64,000 nucleotides of DNA from Bradyrhizobium sp. STM 3843 (GCF_000239815.1 NZ_CAFK01000253.1:39313-103312); one strand, 5' to 3'. Counted from the stretch's first letter, positions 53,629 to 62,656 are shown. Translations and numbers: made by a program. The notes: a model not told the origin generated them from the sequence alone.

Positions 53629-55296
53629 CTACGGCGCCCGGTTGGTGATGCGGTCGCGCGGCGGCGGTGCCAGCGGGCTGCGATCTGCGAGATAGCCGAA
53701 CAGAACCTCGTCGTCGAACCTGCCTGTGAGCGGATCGAGGCCGGCCTTGAACGCGGTGAAATTGTCGCCGCCGAGCGCGAGATAGTTGTTGATGGTCACG
53801 CGATAGGACGCGGCGGGATCGATCGGCGCCCCGTTCAGCGTGATCGACGCCGCTTCGATCCGTTCGCCGTCCGGCTTCGCCGGGTCGAATGCATAGGCGA
53901 ATCCCCTGGACAGCTGCAGGATGCGCGGGCGCTTCGGGTCGTGCCATTGCTGCTCCAGCGCGGCCTTGATGTCGGCGCCCGTGAGCGTCACCGTGACCAG
54001 TTGGTTCCGGAACGGCTGGCTCGCAAACACCTCGGCGTAGGTCACCGGGCTACCGTTCTCATGCCGCGTCAGATCGGTGCGGATGCCGCCGGGATTGGTC
54101 ATGGCGATGACGGCGGCCCCCTTGTCGGCGGCAGCCGTCGCGGCGAGCTGCGCATCGGCAATGACGTCGCCGAGCGCGCTTTCGCCCGATGCATTCGGCA
54201 TCCGCGACAAGGTCTCGGTGAGGACCCCTGCCGGCCGGTTGGCGATGGGGCTTGCGACCTTGTCGTAAGCTTCGATCAGCGCGGTCTGCTCGGCATCCTT
54301 CGGCAAGGTCGTGGTCACGATCACATTGTCGGCCTTGGCGCTGGTCACGTCGCGCGTAGCGGGATCAAGTGTGAGGTCGATCGCGGTGACGAGGGTGCCG
54401 AACTTGTCGCCCGACGTCACCAGCCGGCCGTCGATGGTGCAGACATAGGCCTGATGGGTGTGGCCGGAAATGACCAGGTCGACGGCGCGGTCGAGCTTCT
54501 TCACGATGTCGACGATCGGCCCGGAAATGCCCGGGCATTCGTTATAGCCGCCGGTGGGCCAGCCGCCTTCATGGATCAGGACGACGATCGCTTGGACGCC
54601 CTTGGCCCTCAATTCCGGCAACAGCGCATTCACGGTGTCCGCTTCGTCGCGGAAGTCGAGCCCGGCCGAGGCGGCCGGCGAGATGATGTCGGAGGTGCCC
54701 CTCAAGGTGAGCCCGATGAAGGCGACCGGCATGCCCTCGAAGGTCCGGATCTCGTAGGGCGGAAACACGGTCTTGCCGGTCTCCTTCACGAGGGTCGAGG
54801 CCGCGAGATAATGGAATTTGGCGCCGAGAAACGGATGCGGCCCCTGGCAGCCGTCCTTCGGATGGCAACCGCCGTTCTGCATCCTGAGCAGCTCGTCCTT
54901 GCCCTCGTCGAATTCGTGGTTGCCGACCGACGCGACGGCAAGTCCCATCATGGACAGCGATTCGACCGTCGGCTCGTCATGAAACATCGCCGACAGGAAC
55001 GGGCTCGCGCCGATCAGGTCGCCCGCGGCGACGAAGATCGTGTTCGCGTGTCCCTCGCTGAGCTGTTTGACCAGCGTCGCCATGTGCTCGGCGCCACCGG
55101 CGGGAACGAGCGTGATCCTGGTCGGATCGGCCGGATCGCTGATCCTGATGCCCGACGGCGGCGGCTTCAGGTTGCCGTGGAAATCGTTGATCGCGAGGAT
55201 GCGCACCTTCACGAGAGCTGCGGTTTCGGCACGACCGGCCGGGACGATGGAGCTCGCCAAGAGGCAGGCGAGGGCAGCGCGACTGAGAAGGTTCAT
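53629..55296 (-). CDS. Periplasmic bifunctional metallophosphatase/5'-nucleotidase (UshA family)
   Basis: This 555-residue exported enzyme has a signal peptide (MNLLSRAALACLLASSIVPA, cleavage after GRA). The calcineurin-like metal site is INDFHGNLKPP, AAGDLIGASPFLSA, SVGNHEFDEG, LVISGHTHQAYVC. The C-terminal nucleotidase domain contains TNPGGIRTDL and INNYLALGGDNF. It would dephosphorylate nucleotides in the periplasm. Four 16-base tandem repeats lie immediately before its ATG. Confidence 0.9.
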   Translation of the reverse strand: MNLLSRAALACLLASSIVPAGRAETAALVKVRILAINDFHGNLKPPPSGIRISDPADPTRITLVPAGGAEHMATLVKQLSEGHANTIFVAAGDLIGASPFLSAMFHDEPTVESLSMMGLAVASVGNHEFDEGKDELLRMQNGGCHPKDGCQGPHPFLGAKFHYLAASTLVKETGKTVFPPYEIRTFEGMPVAFIGLTLRGTSDIISPAASAGLDFRDEADTVNALLPELRAKGVQAIVVLIHEGGWPTGGYNECPGISGPIVDIVKKLDRAVDLVISGHTHQAYVCTIDGRLVTSGDKFGTLVTAIDLTLDPATRDVTSAKADNVIVTTTLPKDAEQTALIEAYDKVASPIANRPAGVLTETLSRMPNASGESALGDVIADAQLAATAAADKGAAVIAMTNPGGIRTDLTRHENGSPVTYAEVFASQPFRNQLVTVTLTGADIKAALEQQWHDPKRPRILQLSRGFAYAFDPAKPDGERIEAASITLNGAPIDPAASYRVTINNYLALGGDNFTAFKAGLDPLTGRFDDEVLFGYLADRSPLAPPPRDRITNRAP

Positions 55297-55300
55297 GACG

Positions 55301-55364
55301 ATTGCAAGACGTGACAATTGCAAGACGAGACGATTACAGGACGAGACGATTGCAAGACGTGATC
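55301..55364. repeat. Four tandem copies of a 16-base unit
   Basis: Units start at 55301, 55317, 55333 and 55349 and read ATTGCAAGACGTGACA with 1-4 changes each. They lie in the leader of the 5'-nucleotidase gene, 5 bases before its start codon. On the coding strand each unit reads roughly CGTCTTGCAATC-GTCT. Confidence 0.85.
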
Positions 55365-55457
55365 CGCGCGACCGCCTCATGACGCGACCGCAATTGTCTC
55401 ACTCTACTGCGGATGGCATAACGATGCCAAATCACAGCAATGATCGGGGAGGAATTC

Positions 55458-56342
55458 GTGAAAAGATCGCTCGTTTTGTTCGCGGGATTGTGTGTGGCGA
55501 CCGGTGTCGCAGCGCAGTCGGTGCCGGATCTCGTGAAGGAGATGATCAAGCACTGGAACACCCCGACCGAGCCGTTCAAGGTCATCGACAACATCTATTA
55601 TGTCGGCACCGACGGGCTTGCCTCCTATCTCGTGACCACGCCGCAGGGGCACATTCTGATCGACACCGCGATGCCGGAGGCGACCGGGCAGATCGAAGGC
55701 AATATCGCCAAGCTCGGCTTCAAGGTTGCCGACATCAAATATCTCATCAACACCCATGCCCATATCGACCACACCGGCGGGCTGGCGCAGATCAAGCACG
55801 ATTCCGGTGCGCAGATGGTGGCCGGCGCCAAGGACCAGCCGCTGCTGGAGGGCGGCTATTATCCGGGCCGTGAGGAACAGAAGGAGCTGATGTTTCCGCC
55901 GGTCAAGGTCGACCGCGCCGTGCACGAGGGCGACACGGTGTCGGTCGGCGGGGTCACGCTGACCGCGCACGAGACCCCCGGCCATACGCCCGGCTGCACC
56001 AGCTGGACCACCACCGTGAAAGACGGCGAGGCGACGCGCAGCGTGCTCTTCTTCTGCAGCGCCACGGTGGCGCTCAACCGGCTGGCCGGCCGGCCGACCT
56101 ATCCCGGCATCGTCGACGACTACAGGAAGACGTTCGCGTGGGCGAAGACGGAGCATCCCGACATCCTGCTGGCGCCGCATCCCGAGATGTATGACATGGC
56201 GGCCAAGCGCGCCAAGATCGCCGACGGTGCGCCCAATCCCTTCGTCAAGCCGGGCGAATTCAACACCTATCTCGACAAGCTCGAGACCCAGTTCGACGAC
56301 GGGCTGGCCAAGCAGACTGCCGAGGCGCAGACGGGAAAATAG
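55458..56342 (+). CDS. Subclass B3 metallo-beta-lactamase, BJP-1-like
   Basis: The 294-residue exported protein has a signal peptide (MKRSLVLFAGLCVATGVAAQ). The B3 zinc site is intact: NTHAHIDHTGG (three His and one Asp), ETPGHTPGCTSW (His) and LAPHPEMYD (His). The wording IDNIYYVGTDG, KDKPLLEGGYYPG-like KDQPLLEGGYYPG and TVALNRLAGRPTYPGIVDDY closely matches BJP-1 of Bradyrhizobium as I remember it. It would hydrolyse penicillins, cephalosporins or carbapenems. GTG at 55458 is chosen because GGAGG lies 5 bases before it. Confidence 0.88.
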   Translation: MKRSLVLFAGLCVATGVAAQSVPDLVKEMIKHWNTPTEPFKVIDNIYYVGTDGLASYLVTTPQGHILIDTAMPEATGQIEGNIAKLGFKVADIKYLINTHAHIDHTGGLAQIKHDSGAQMVAGAKDQPLLEGGYYPGREEQKELMFPPVKVDRAVHEGDTVSVGGVTLTAHETPGHTPGCTSWTTTVKDGEATRSVLFFCSATVALNRLAGRPTYPGIVDDYRKTFAWAKTEHPDILLAPHPEMYDMAAKRAKIADGAPNPFVKPGEFNTYLDKLETQFDDGLAKQTAEAQTGK

Positions 56343-56423
56343 CGGTTTGGACGGACCGTGTGGCTCGCATTGACGCGGCGTCTTCAAGGCGCCCGTCAAC
56401 CGCCGCGCGCGAGCTCGGTTCTC

Positions 56424-57185
56424 TCAATGCTTCTTCCGCTCCAGGAACGCGGTGAACGCCGCCACCGCCTCCTTGGAGCTCATGCGCTCGCCGAAAATAT
56501 GCGCCTCTTGGTCGATGCGGCGGGTCAGCTCGTCCGGCGGGGTGCGGATCAGCTTGCGCGAGATCGCGACCGCCTCGGCCGGCAGCTTGCAGATCTCGCG
56601 GGCGACCTTGTGTGCCTCGACCTCGGCATGGCCCGGCGACACCACCGCATTGACGAAGCCGGCGATGTGGGCTTCCGCCGCGGTCATGGTCCGCCCCATC
56701 ACCAGCATCGCAAAGGCGCGCTGATAGCCCATGGTCTGCGGCATCAACAGGCTCGAGGCCCCTTCCGGCACCAGGCCGAGCCGCAGGAACGGCGTCGAGA
56801 AGGTCGCCGCCGTGGAGGCCAGCACATGGTCGCAATGAAACAGCAGCGTGGTCCCGATGCCGATCGCGATACCGTCCACCGCGGCGATGATCGGCTTCAC
56901 ATTATGCGCCAGCGAATAGAGAAACTTGACCATGTCGGAGGTGCGCACAGCCTCGCTGCTGACGGTGCCCGCATGCAGGAATTCCTCGAGATCGTTGCCG
57001 GAGGTGAATACCCCGGAGCCGCCGGTGATCATCAGGCAGCGGATGTTCGGATTGTTCTGCGCGGTATCGATCGCTTCGGTCATCCCGCGATACATCGCTT
57101 GCGTGATCGCGTTCTTCTTTTCCGGGCGGCGGAGCTTGATCACCCGCGTCTCGCCCTCGTCGGTGATGATCAGATGGTCGGTCAT
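56424..57185 (-). CDS. Enoyl-CoA hydratase/isomerase family protein
   Basis: This 253-residue crotonase-fold protein has the oxyanion-hole segments ITGGSGVFTSGNDLEEFL and AAVDGIAIGIGTTLLFHCDH, followed by FSTPFLRLGLVPEGASSLLM with a Glu at one catalytic position. The other general acid/base Glu is not obvious, so hydratase, isomerase or thioesterase activity is open. It is monocistronic and leftward. Confidence 0.87.
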   Translation of the reverse strand: MTDHLIITDEGETRVIKLRRPEKKNAITQAMYRGMTEAIDTAQNNPNIRCLMITGGSGVFTSGNDLEEFLHAGTVSSEAVRTSDMVKFLYSLAHNVKPIIAAVDGIAIGIGTTLLFHCDHVLASTAATFSTPFLRLGLVPEGASSLLMPQTMGYQRAFAMLVMGRTMTAAEAHIAGFVNAVVSPGHAEVEAHKVAREICKLPAEAVAISRKLIRTPPDELTRRIDQEAHIFGERMSSKEAVAAFTAFLERKKH

Positions 57186-57418
57186 GTCGTGCCTCGCCTT
57201 GCCCCCGGCGGCTCGTGCTGCCTTTTGAGTCCGTTGGAACGATAGCCTACATCAATCCAATGCGAGGCCAAGTGGCGTGCGGGGCCTTTCCCGACGTGTC
57301 GTCCACTCAACCAGAGCGGGAAACGCGGGAGCGAGATCGTTCCGCAACAGGGGCGCTGCACCCTCGTCGGAAAGCATGGATCAATTGCGCATCGCGCGAC
57401 CCAACCGGGTAAGGCTTC

Positions 57419-57835
57419 TCAACAGCCCCGGCAGATGCTGGTCACGCCATATCTCAGCAGCCGGTCGTTCTCTTTCACCGTCTGGCGCTCGAGCCGCTGG
57501 CGCTCGCGCTTGGACAGATGCTGCCATTGGCGGACATAGCGGGCACGCGGCGTGTAGGCCGGCTGGGTGGAGCGCAGCGGGGCTGCGCCCGGCACCGGCA
57601 CTGGATTGAGGTTGGGCTGCGGCAGCACCGGCGCCCGCGCCGCATTGCCGATGCCTGAGGGGTCGCGCAGCACGCCGTTGAGCCCGTTGATATTGGCCGG
57701 CCCGAGCGGAATCCCGCTGGTGCCGGTGTCCTGGGCGAGCGCGGGCGCCGCGATCATGGTGAAGGCGGTGATGCCGGCCAGCATGGCGCGGCGGACGTCG
57801 GTTCGAAATGCAGGGACCGGGCGTGCTCGAGTCAT
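57419..57835 (-). CDS. Small exported protein of unknown function
   Basis: A 138-residue protein with a signal peptide (MLAGITAFTMIAAPALAQD within a basic N-terminus). The mature part is Pro/Asn-rich (GPANINGLNGVLRDPSGIGN, VLPQPNLNPVPVPG) and then basic and helical (WQHLSKRERQRLERQTVKEN), ending in two Cys (SICRGC). I know no family name. An exact GGAAC-N16-CGTT promoter lies 53 bases upstream, so it is probably stress-induced through EcfG. Whether the ATG at 57835 or the Met nearer the signal is used is uncertain. Confidence 0.7.
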   Translation of the reverse strand: MTRARPVPAFRTDVRRAMLAGITAFTMIAAPALAQDTGTSGIPLGPANINGLNGVLRDPSGIGNAARAPVLPQPNLNPVPVPGAAPLRSTQPAYTPRARYVRQWQHLSKRERQRLERQTVKENDRLLRYGVTSICRGC

Positions 57836-57887
57836 GAGGCGGAGGCTTTCAAGAAGGGGAGCGGCTTTCACAAGGCACGAAGTTGAT

Positions 57888-57912
57888 AACGCGCGAGCTG
57901 GCCGCGAGTTCC
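57888..57912 (-). promoter_or_regulatory. EcfG-type general stress promoter (full consensus)
   Basis: On the minus strand GGAAC (57912-57908) is followed by 17 bases, the last being C, and GTT (57890-57888), i.e. GGAAC-N16-CGTT. This is the complete consensus for the alphaproteobacterial general stress sigma factor. Confidence 0.7.
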
Positions 57913-58062
57913 GCCAGCGATCAGCCGCGTCATTGGAATAACGCCACACTTGTTACTCCCAGCGATCAGCTCTCCGGTGCCAAAACCATCTCACGCCAAC
58001 GACGCGCGCTGCGCAAGGGACGTTCCGTCATACGAGCCGCGCCGCAATCGGGAGAACGAGCC

Positions 58063-58842
58063 ATGACCACGTCAGCCGAAAGCCAACGAACAACCGGACA
58101 GCAGGCCATGAAGAGACCACCCATTGTGTCGCCGCAGGAGTGGGAGGCGGCGCGCCAGGCGCTGCTGGTGAAGGAGAAGGTGCAGACGCGGGCGCGCGAC
58201 GCGCTCGCCGCAGAGCGCCGGCGCATGCCCTGGACTGTTGTGGAGAAGGATTATGTGTTCGAGGGGCCGGCGGGCCGGCTCAGCCTGCGCGATCTGTTCG
58301 CGGGCCGGCGCCAGCTGATCGTCTACCGCGCCTTCTTCGAGCCCGGCGTGTTCGGCTGGCCCGATCACGCCTGCCGCGGCTGCTCGATGGTGGCCGACCA
58401 GGTCGCCCATCTCTCTCATCTGAATGCCCGCGACACCACGCTGGTGTTCGCCTCGCGCGCGCCGCAAGAGGAGATTGCGAAGCTGAAGGCAAAAATGGGC
58501 TGGACCATGCCGTGGGTCACGATCACCGACAGCTTCGATGCCGATTTCGGCGTCGGCGAGTGGCACGGCACCAACGTCTTCTTCCGCGATCGTGACCGCA
58601 TCTTCCGCACTTATTTCATCAACAATCGCGGCGACGAGCAGATGGGCGGCACCTGGAACTATCTCGACATCACACCGCTCGGCCGCCAGGAGGTCTGGGA
58701 GGATTCGCCGGAAGGCTATCCGCAGACACCGACCTACAAATGGTGGAATTGGCACGACAGCTATGTCGAAGGCGCCGCACCCGACCAGCGCTGGGTCGAG
58801 GTGTCCGACGCCGGCGAGGCGGCGTTCCGGAACAAGAGTTAG
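58063..58842 (+). CDS. DUF899 thioredoxin-like family protein
   Basis: This 259-residue protein matches the DUF899 family: RRRMPWTVVEKDYVFEGPAG, RQLIVYRAFFEPGVFGWPDH and ACRGCSMVADQVAHLSHLNA with a CxxC pair, TLVFASRAPQEEIAKLKAKM, and GTNVFFRDRDRIFRTYF. The fold is predicted thioredoxin-like, but no activity is established as far as I know. GGGAGAA supports the ATG at 58063. It is divergent from the stress-promoter gene. Confidence 0.86.
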   Translation: MTTSAESQRTTGQQAMKRPPIVSPQEWEAARQALLVKEKVQTRARDALAAERRRMPWTVVEKDYVFEGPAGRLSLRDLFAGRRQLIVYRAFFEPGVFGWPDHACRGCSMVADQVAHLSHLNARDTTLVFASRAPQEEIAKLKAKMGWTMPWVTITDSFDADFGVGEWHGTNVFFRDRDRIFRTYFINNRGDEQMGGTWNYLDITPLGRQEVWEDSPEGYPQTPTYKWWNWHDSYVEGAAPDQRWVEVSDAGEAAFRNKS

Positions 58843-58865
58843 TTGCGGCGTCTTCAGGTCGATCC

Positions 58866-58986
58866 GGCCCTCATGGTTCGAGACGCGCGGCTTTGCCGCG
58901 CCCTCACCATGAGGGTCTACGATCTAGCCGCGAAACACGCCCTCGTCCTGAGGAGCTCGCCGGAGGCGAGCGTCTCGAAGGACGGC
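58866..58986. repeat. Dispersed repeat, family F copy 1
   Basis: It contains CCCTCATGGTTCGAGACGCG, then CCTCACCATGAGGG (a short palindrome) and TCCTGAGGAGCTCGCCGGAG to CGTCTCGAAGGACGG. The same text occurs inverted at 61963-62157. It occupies most of the 320-base gap 58843-59162, which holds no gene I can see. Confidence 0.8.
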
Positions 58987-59162
58987 GGCGGGAGCGATCG
59001 TCGGCCGAGTCCTTTCATACATGCGAGAGCCTGCCGCTTGCGGGGACAGGGAGCCAACCTCTGCCCCTCGCATTACCGACGTAACCGCTTTTCGCGCCTC
59101 GGAAACGCGCTCGAAAAATTCGGCTGCTGATCTGCGGCTCCAGCAAACCTGGAGCAGGCGGC

Positions 59163-60515
59163 ATGAGCGGAAAGTTGGGTCGGCGGGCGGTGGTGATCGG
59201 TGCGGGCATTGGCGGCTTGGCGGCCGCAGGCGCCTTGGCCCCGTATTTCGAGCAGGTCGACATCGTCGAGCGCGACGTGCTGGCGGGGTCGGCCGCCTCG
59301 CGCACAGGCACCCCGCAGGATCGGCATTCCCATGGGCTACTCGCGGGCGGGCTCAAGGCGCTGGACGAGATCTATCCTGGCTTTTCGCAACAGCTGACGA
59401 AGGCCGGCGCGGTCGCGGTCGGGATCGCGCAGGACGTCCGCTACGAGCGCGGCGATGTCGGCGCGTTGCCGATGCGGGATCTCGGCATCTCGATCCGTGG
59501 CGCCACGCGGCCGCTGATCGAAGCGGTGTTGCGCAATTGCGCCACAGCGGTGAGCAACATCGCCGTGCATTCGGGCTGCCGTGTGAGCGCGATCGTTCCC
59601 TCGCCAAGAGGTGCTGATGTCCACGGGGTGCATATCGAGCTCCGGTCCGGATCTTCCAAGACCCTGGAAGCCGATCTGGTGATCGATGCCTCGGGCCGCG
59701 GCGCGCCGACCCTGATGCTGTTCGACGCGCTCAGCTGGGCGCGGCCGAAGCTGAGCGAGGTCGGCGTCGACATCAGCTACGCGACCGCGGTGCTGGACAT
59801 TCCCGACGAGGCGCCGACGTGGAAGCTCGCGATCACGCTGCCCAGTCCGCCGACCCAGCCTCTGAACGCGCTGCTGCTGCCCGTGGAGGGCGACCGCTGG
59901 ATGGTCACCATCATCGATTACGGCGCCCCCGGGCAGCTGAAGACCTGGGAAGACTTGCTCGCTGCCGCGCGCCGGCTTCCGACTCCATCGATCTATCAGG
60001 CGATCCGTCACGCCACGCCGCCGGAGAGCCTCAGCCACTACGGCTTCGCTGCCAGCATGTGGCGGCATTTCGAGCAACTGCCGCGATTGCCGCGCGGCGT
60101 GCTGCCGCTCGGCGATTCGATCTGTCGCTTCAACCCGATCTACGGCCAGGGCATGTCATCGGCCGCGCGGCAGGCGCGGCTGCTGCGTGAGATGTTGGAG
60201 CGGGTGGCCGCCGAGCCGGATCCGATTGCCGCCGTGCAGGCGGGTTTCATGGCCGAAATCCCGGGGGTGGTCGAGGCGCCCTGGAGCATGTCGACCCGCA
60301 CCGACCTGGCTTTTCCGACCACGCGCGGCGAACGGCCGGAGAATTTCGAGCAAAGCCGGCAGTTCGACATCGCCTTGTTCCGGGCGGTGATCGCCGATCC
60401 CGTGGTCCATCGCGCGATGGTCGAGGTCGCTCAGCTGCTCGCACCGCGCAGCCTGCTGCAGGAGCCGCATATCAAGGCGCGGATCGAGGCGGTCGCCGCG
60501 AAAGCGATGGCGTGA
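59163..60515 (+). CDS. FAD-dependent monooxygenase-like oxidoreductase
   Basis: This 450-residue flavoprotein begins with the dinucleotide fold VVIGAGIGGLAAAGALAPYF and VDIVERDVLAG. It has a GRG-type segment (DLVIDASGRGAPTLM) and the second FAD motif GVLPLGDSICRFNPIYGQGM. The latter is the GD(S)xxxxxPxxGxG block of aromatic hydroxylase/geranylgeranyl reductase-type enzymes. The substrate is unknown. Its gene lies between two repeat-rich gaps with no evident partner. Confidence 0.85.
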   Translation: MSGKLGRRAVVIGAGIGGLAAAGALAPYFEQVDIVERDVLAGSAASRTGTPQDRHSHGLLAGGLKALDEIYPGFSQQLTKAGAVAVGIAQDVRYERGDVGALPMRDLGISIRGATRPLIEAVLRNCATAVSNIAVHSGCRVSAIVPSPRGADVHGVHIELRSGSSKTLEADLVIDASGRGAPTLMLFDALSWARPKLSEVGVDISYATAVLDIPDEAPTWKLAITLPSPPTQPLNALLLPVEGDRWMVTIIDYGAPGQLKTWEDLLAAARRLPTPSIYQAIRHATPPESLSHYGFAASMWRHFEQLPRLPRGVLPLGDSICRFNPIYGQGMSSAARQARLLREMLERVAAEPDPIAAVQAGFMAEIPGVVEAPWSMSTRTDLAFPTTRGERPENFEQSRQFDIALFRAVIADPVVHRAMVEVAQLLAPRSLLQEPHIKARIEAVAAKAMA

Positions 60516-60531
60516 GCGGCGGGCGTTGTCC

Positions 60532-61143
60532 TCAGCAGCCGTGGCAGATGCCGTGCATCTTGCTTAACGTCGTGTCGTACTCCTTGACCAGCGGCTCATA
60601 CGCCTTGGGATCCAGGCCCCTGCGGCCACGGAACCGCGCATTGGCCATGTCGGCAGGGCGCGCCACAGGCTGGCCCTGGAGCTGCCGGATCGAGGACTCC
60701 GAGGTTCGCTTGAGCTGCTCGTCGAAGCTCTTGTAGGCATCGGAGTCCTTCCAGCGCTGCGCGGCATCGGCGCTGTCGAATTGCAGCATCGTCACATGCG
60801 CCGCCGCGGTCCCGTCCCAGGACGGTGGATTGTCGACGTCGCTGACGACGCGGCCCTCGAACGGCAGCACAGCATCCGCCAAGCCGTGCAGCGCGTTGAT
60901 GAAGGCGTCCTTGTCGTTCAGTCTGGCCGTGCTGATCAGCACATAGGTCGGGGTGATGATCGCTTCGCCGCGGCCTTCACCGCCACCGCCAGGGCCGATA
61001 TGACCTAATCCCATGTGACCTAGTCCCGTGTGACCGAAGCCGCCATGTCCGATATGGCCGAAGCCGCCGCGCGCCAGCGTCGGCGACGACGGCGCCGCCG
61101 TCAGCGCGATCGCGAGCCCGATCGCCACATAACTCTGTTTCAT
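60532..61143 (-). CDS. Exported DUF1330 protein with Gly-His-rich N-terminus
   Basis: This 203-residue protein has a signal peptide (MKQSYVAIGLAIALTAAPSS). A Gly/His/Phe repeat follows (GGFGHIGHGGFGHTGLGHMG), in which G-x-x-H-(I/T/M)-G recurs. A DUF1330-like ferredoxin-fold domain comes next (YVLISTARLNDKDAFINALH, VTMLQFDSADAAQRWKDSDA). The last third ends with two Cys (KMHGICHGC). The repeat may bind metal. GGAG is just one base from the ATG at 61143, so the start is not settled. Confidence 0.72.
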   Translation of the reverse strand: MKQSYVAIGLAIALTAAPSSPTLARGGFGHIGHGGFGHTGLGHMGLGHIGPGGGGEGRGEAIITPTYVLISTARLNDKDAFINALHGLADAVLPFEGRVVSDVDNPPSWDGTAAAHVTMLQFDSADAAQRWKDSDAYKSFDEQLKRTSESSIRQLQGQPVARPADMANARFRGRRGLDPKAYEPLVKEYDTTLSKMHGICHGC

Positions 61144-61332
61144 CTCCAAGCCCGATCTCAAGCCCGATCTGGTGTCACCCTGGGGGCGAGAGTGACCGGC
61201 TCGATCACGCCTTGCAAGGCGAGGGCAGGAGAAGCTCACGCAACGGTGAGGACGCCTTGCGCGGAAGGCGCGGGTGAGCATCGCGGCACGCATGGCGGGA
61301 CACAAAACGTCACGATCGGCGCGCCCCGCGCC

Positions 61333-61728
61333 TCAGTCCTCGGCGGGCAGTCCATCGCCGTGGACATACCAATCGGCGCGCGAGGCCCAATGAACATGGC
61401 GGTCCGGCGTTGTGCCGAGCGGCTGGTCGAAACTTCCCGCCGGAATGATCGCCTCGCGGCCGCTGCGCGTCAAATGCGGCAAGGGGCTGCCGCAGATTCT
61501 GCAGAATGCGGTGGCAAAACTTCGCGCCTGCGGCAGGTCGAAACGGACCACGGACACTTCTCCGCGAAGCCATCGCAGCGCCGAGGCTTTCACGATCACT
61601 TCGCAGGAATGCGCAGTCCCGGTCGCTTTTCGGCAGCGCGAGCAATGGCAGTTCAGGAAATGGTCGAACGGTGCGTCGACCTCGAAGGCGACCTTGCCGC
61701 ACAGGCAGCTTCCACCAAATGCGACCAT
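61333..61728 (-). CDS. GFA family (glutathione-dependent formaldehyde-activating-like) zinc protein
   Basis: This 131-residue protein has the GFA zinc sites: SCLCGKVAFEV, NCHCSRCRKATG and FCRICGSPLP. Together they supply the Cys ligands for one structural and one catalytic-type zinc. The family is named for Gfa, but most members have unknown substrates. The ATG at 61728 has GGAG eight bases upstream; the ATG two codons earlier is too close to it. Confidence 0.85.
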   Translation of the reverse strand: MVAFGGSCLCGKVAFEVDAPFDHFLNCHCSRCRKATGTAHSCEVIVKASALRWLRGEVSVVRFDLPQARSFATAFCRICGSPLPHLTRSGREAIIPAGSFDQPLGTTPDRHVHWASRADWYVHGDGLPAED

Positions 61729-61962
61729 TTGCATATCTCCTCGCCTGACCGCGCCCCGGATGATTGGCCGCGCGTTACGTTCGCAAGTTAACGGACGTGG
61801 CCGAGAGCAACAACGCTGTAGCGAATGATGTATTACAACAGAGACTTCGGCCTGCAGTGATGAGCAGCTCAGGGAGGGCGCGAGGCGCAAGGATCGTCGG
61901 GGCAGCGCCGCGAGGCGGGCTCTCGCACATGCAGAAAAACCGGCCCGCTATCTCTCCCGCGG

Positions 61963-62157
61963 CCGTCCTTCGAGACGCTCGCCTCCGGCGAGCTCCTCAG
62001 GACGAGGGCTTGCTTTGTGGCAAAATGGCAAACCCTCATGGTGAGGGTGCGGCGCGCCCGAGCAGGCCGGGCGCCAGCGAGGCCGTCCGCGAACGGTGCA
62101 ATAAAGGCGCACATCTCCGGACGATGCTTCGCATCGCCGGGAGAACCATGAGGCCCC
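61963..62157. repeat. Dispersed repeat, family F copy 2 (inverted, longer)
   Basis: It starts CCGTCCTTCGAGACGCTCGC, continues through GGCGAGCTCCTCAGGACGAG and CCCTCATGGTGAGGGTGCGG, and ends near AACCATGAGGCCCC. It is the reverse complement of 58866-58986 with an extra section. It fills much of the gap 61735-62266, in which I see no gene. Confidence 0.8.
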
Positions 62158-62266
62158 CATGCGGTTGCCCTTGCCCGGAAGGGGAAGATGAATCCGGTGC
62201 GACCACTATGCGCTTGCAGTCCAGCGATGCGATGAGGAGCAGATGTCAGCGTCGATGCGCGGCCGT

Positions 62267-62656
62267 TCAGGCCGCGACGCCCGCGCTCGACGATGCGCTC
62301 GCACTGCTGCTCGTGCCGCCATTGGTCGTGCCCTGCGCATTGTAGGTCTGGGCGCCCTTGCTGCTGTCGCTGCCTGAGCTGGCGGCCGCGGTCTTGGTCA
62401 CTTCGGTCGAGCCGTCGGAATAGGTGATGGTCGTGGTGGTGACGCCGTCGACGGTGATCGAGACTTCGCTGACCACGGTCTTGCTCGATGATGAGCTGCC
62501 GCCCGAGGAACTGCTGGAGGAGCTGCCGGACGCGCTGCTGGTCGAGCTGGTGTCGGACGTCGCGCTGGTCTGTGACGTCGCCGAGGTGGATTGCGTGGCT
62601 GATGTGGCCTGGGACGAGGCGGCCGCTGTGAGCGAACTGACGGAGCTGATCGACAT
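62267..62656 (-). CDS. Serine-rich low-complexity protein
   Basis: A 129-residue protein of which about a third is Ser. The first 60 residues are Ser/Thr/Ala-only (ATSATQSTSATSQTSATSDT and GSSSSSSSGGSSSSSK). A short central segment, VVSEVSITVDGVTTTTITYS, reads as two beta-strands, followed by another Ser/Ala/Gly tail. There is no signal peptide. Similar short proteins occur in Bradyrhizobium, but I cannot name a function. The ATG at 62656 is preferred to one 66 bases upstream because the low-complexity region begins there. Confidence 0.65.
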   Translation of the reverse strand: MSISSVSSLTAAASSQATSATQSTSATSQTSATSDTSSTSSASGSSSSSSSGGSSSSSKTVVSEVSITVDGVTTTTITYSDGSTEVTKTAAASSGSDSSKGAQTYNAQGTTNGGTSSSASASSSAGVAA

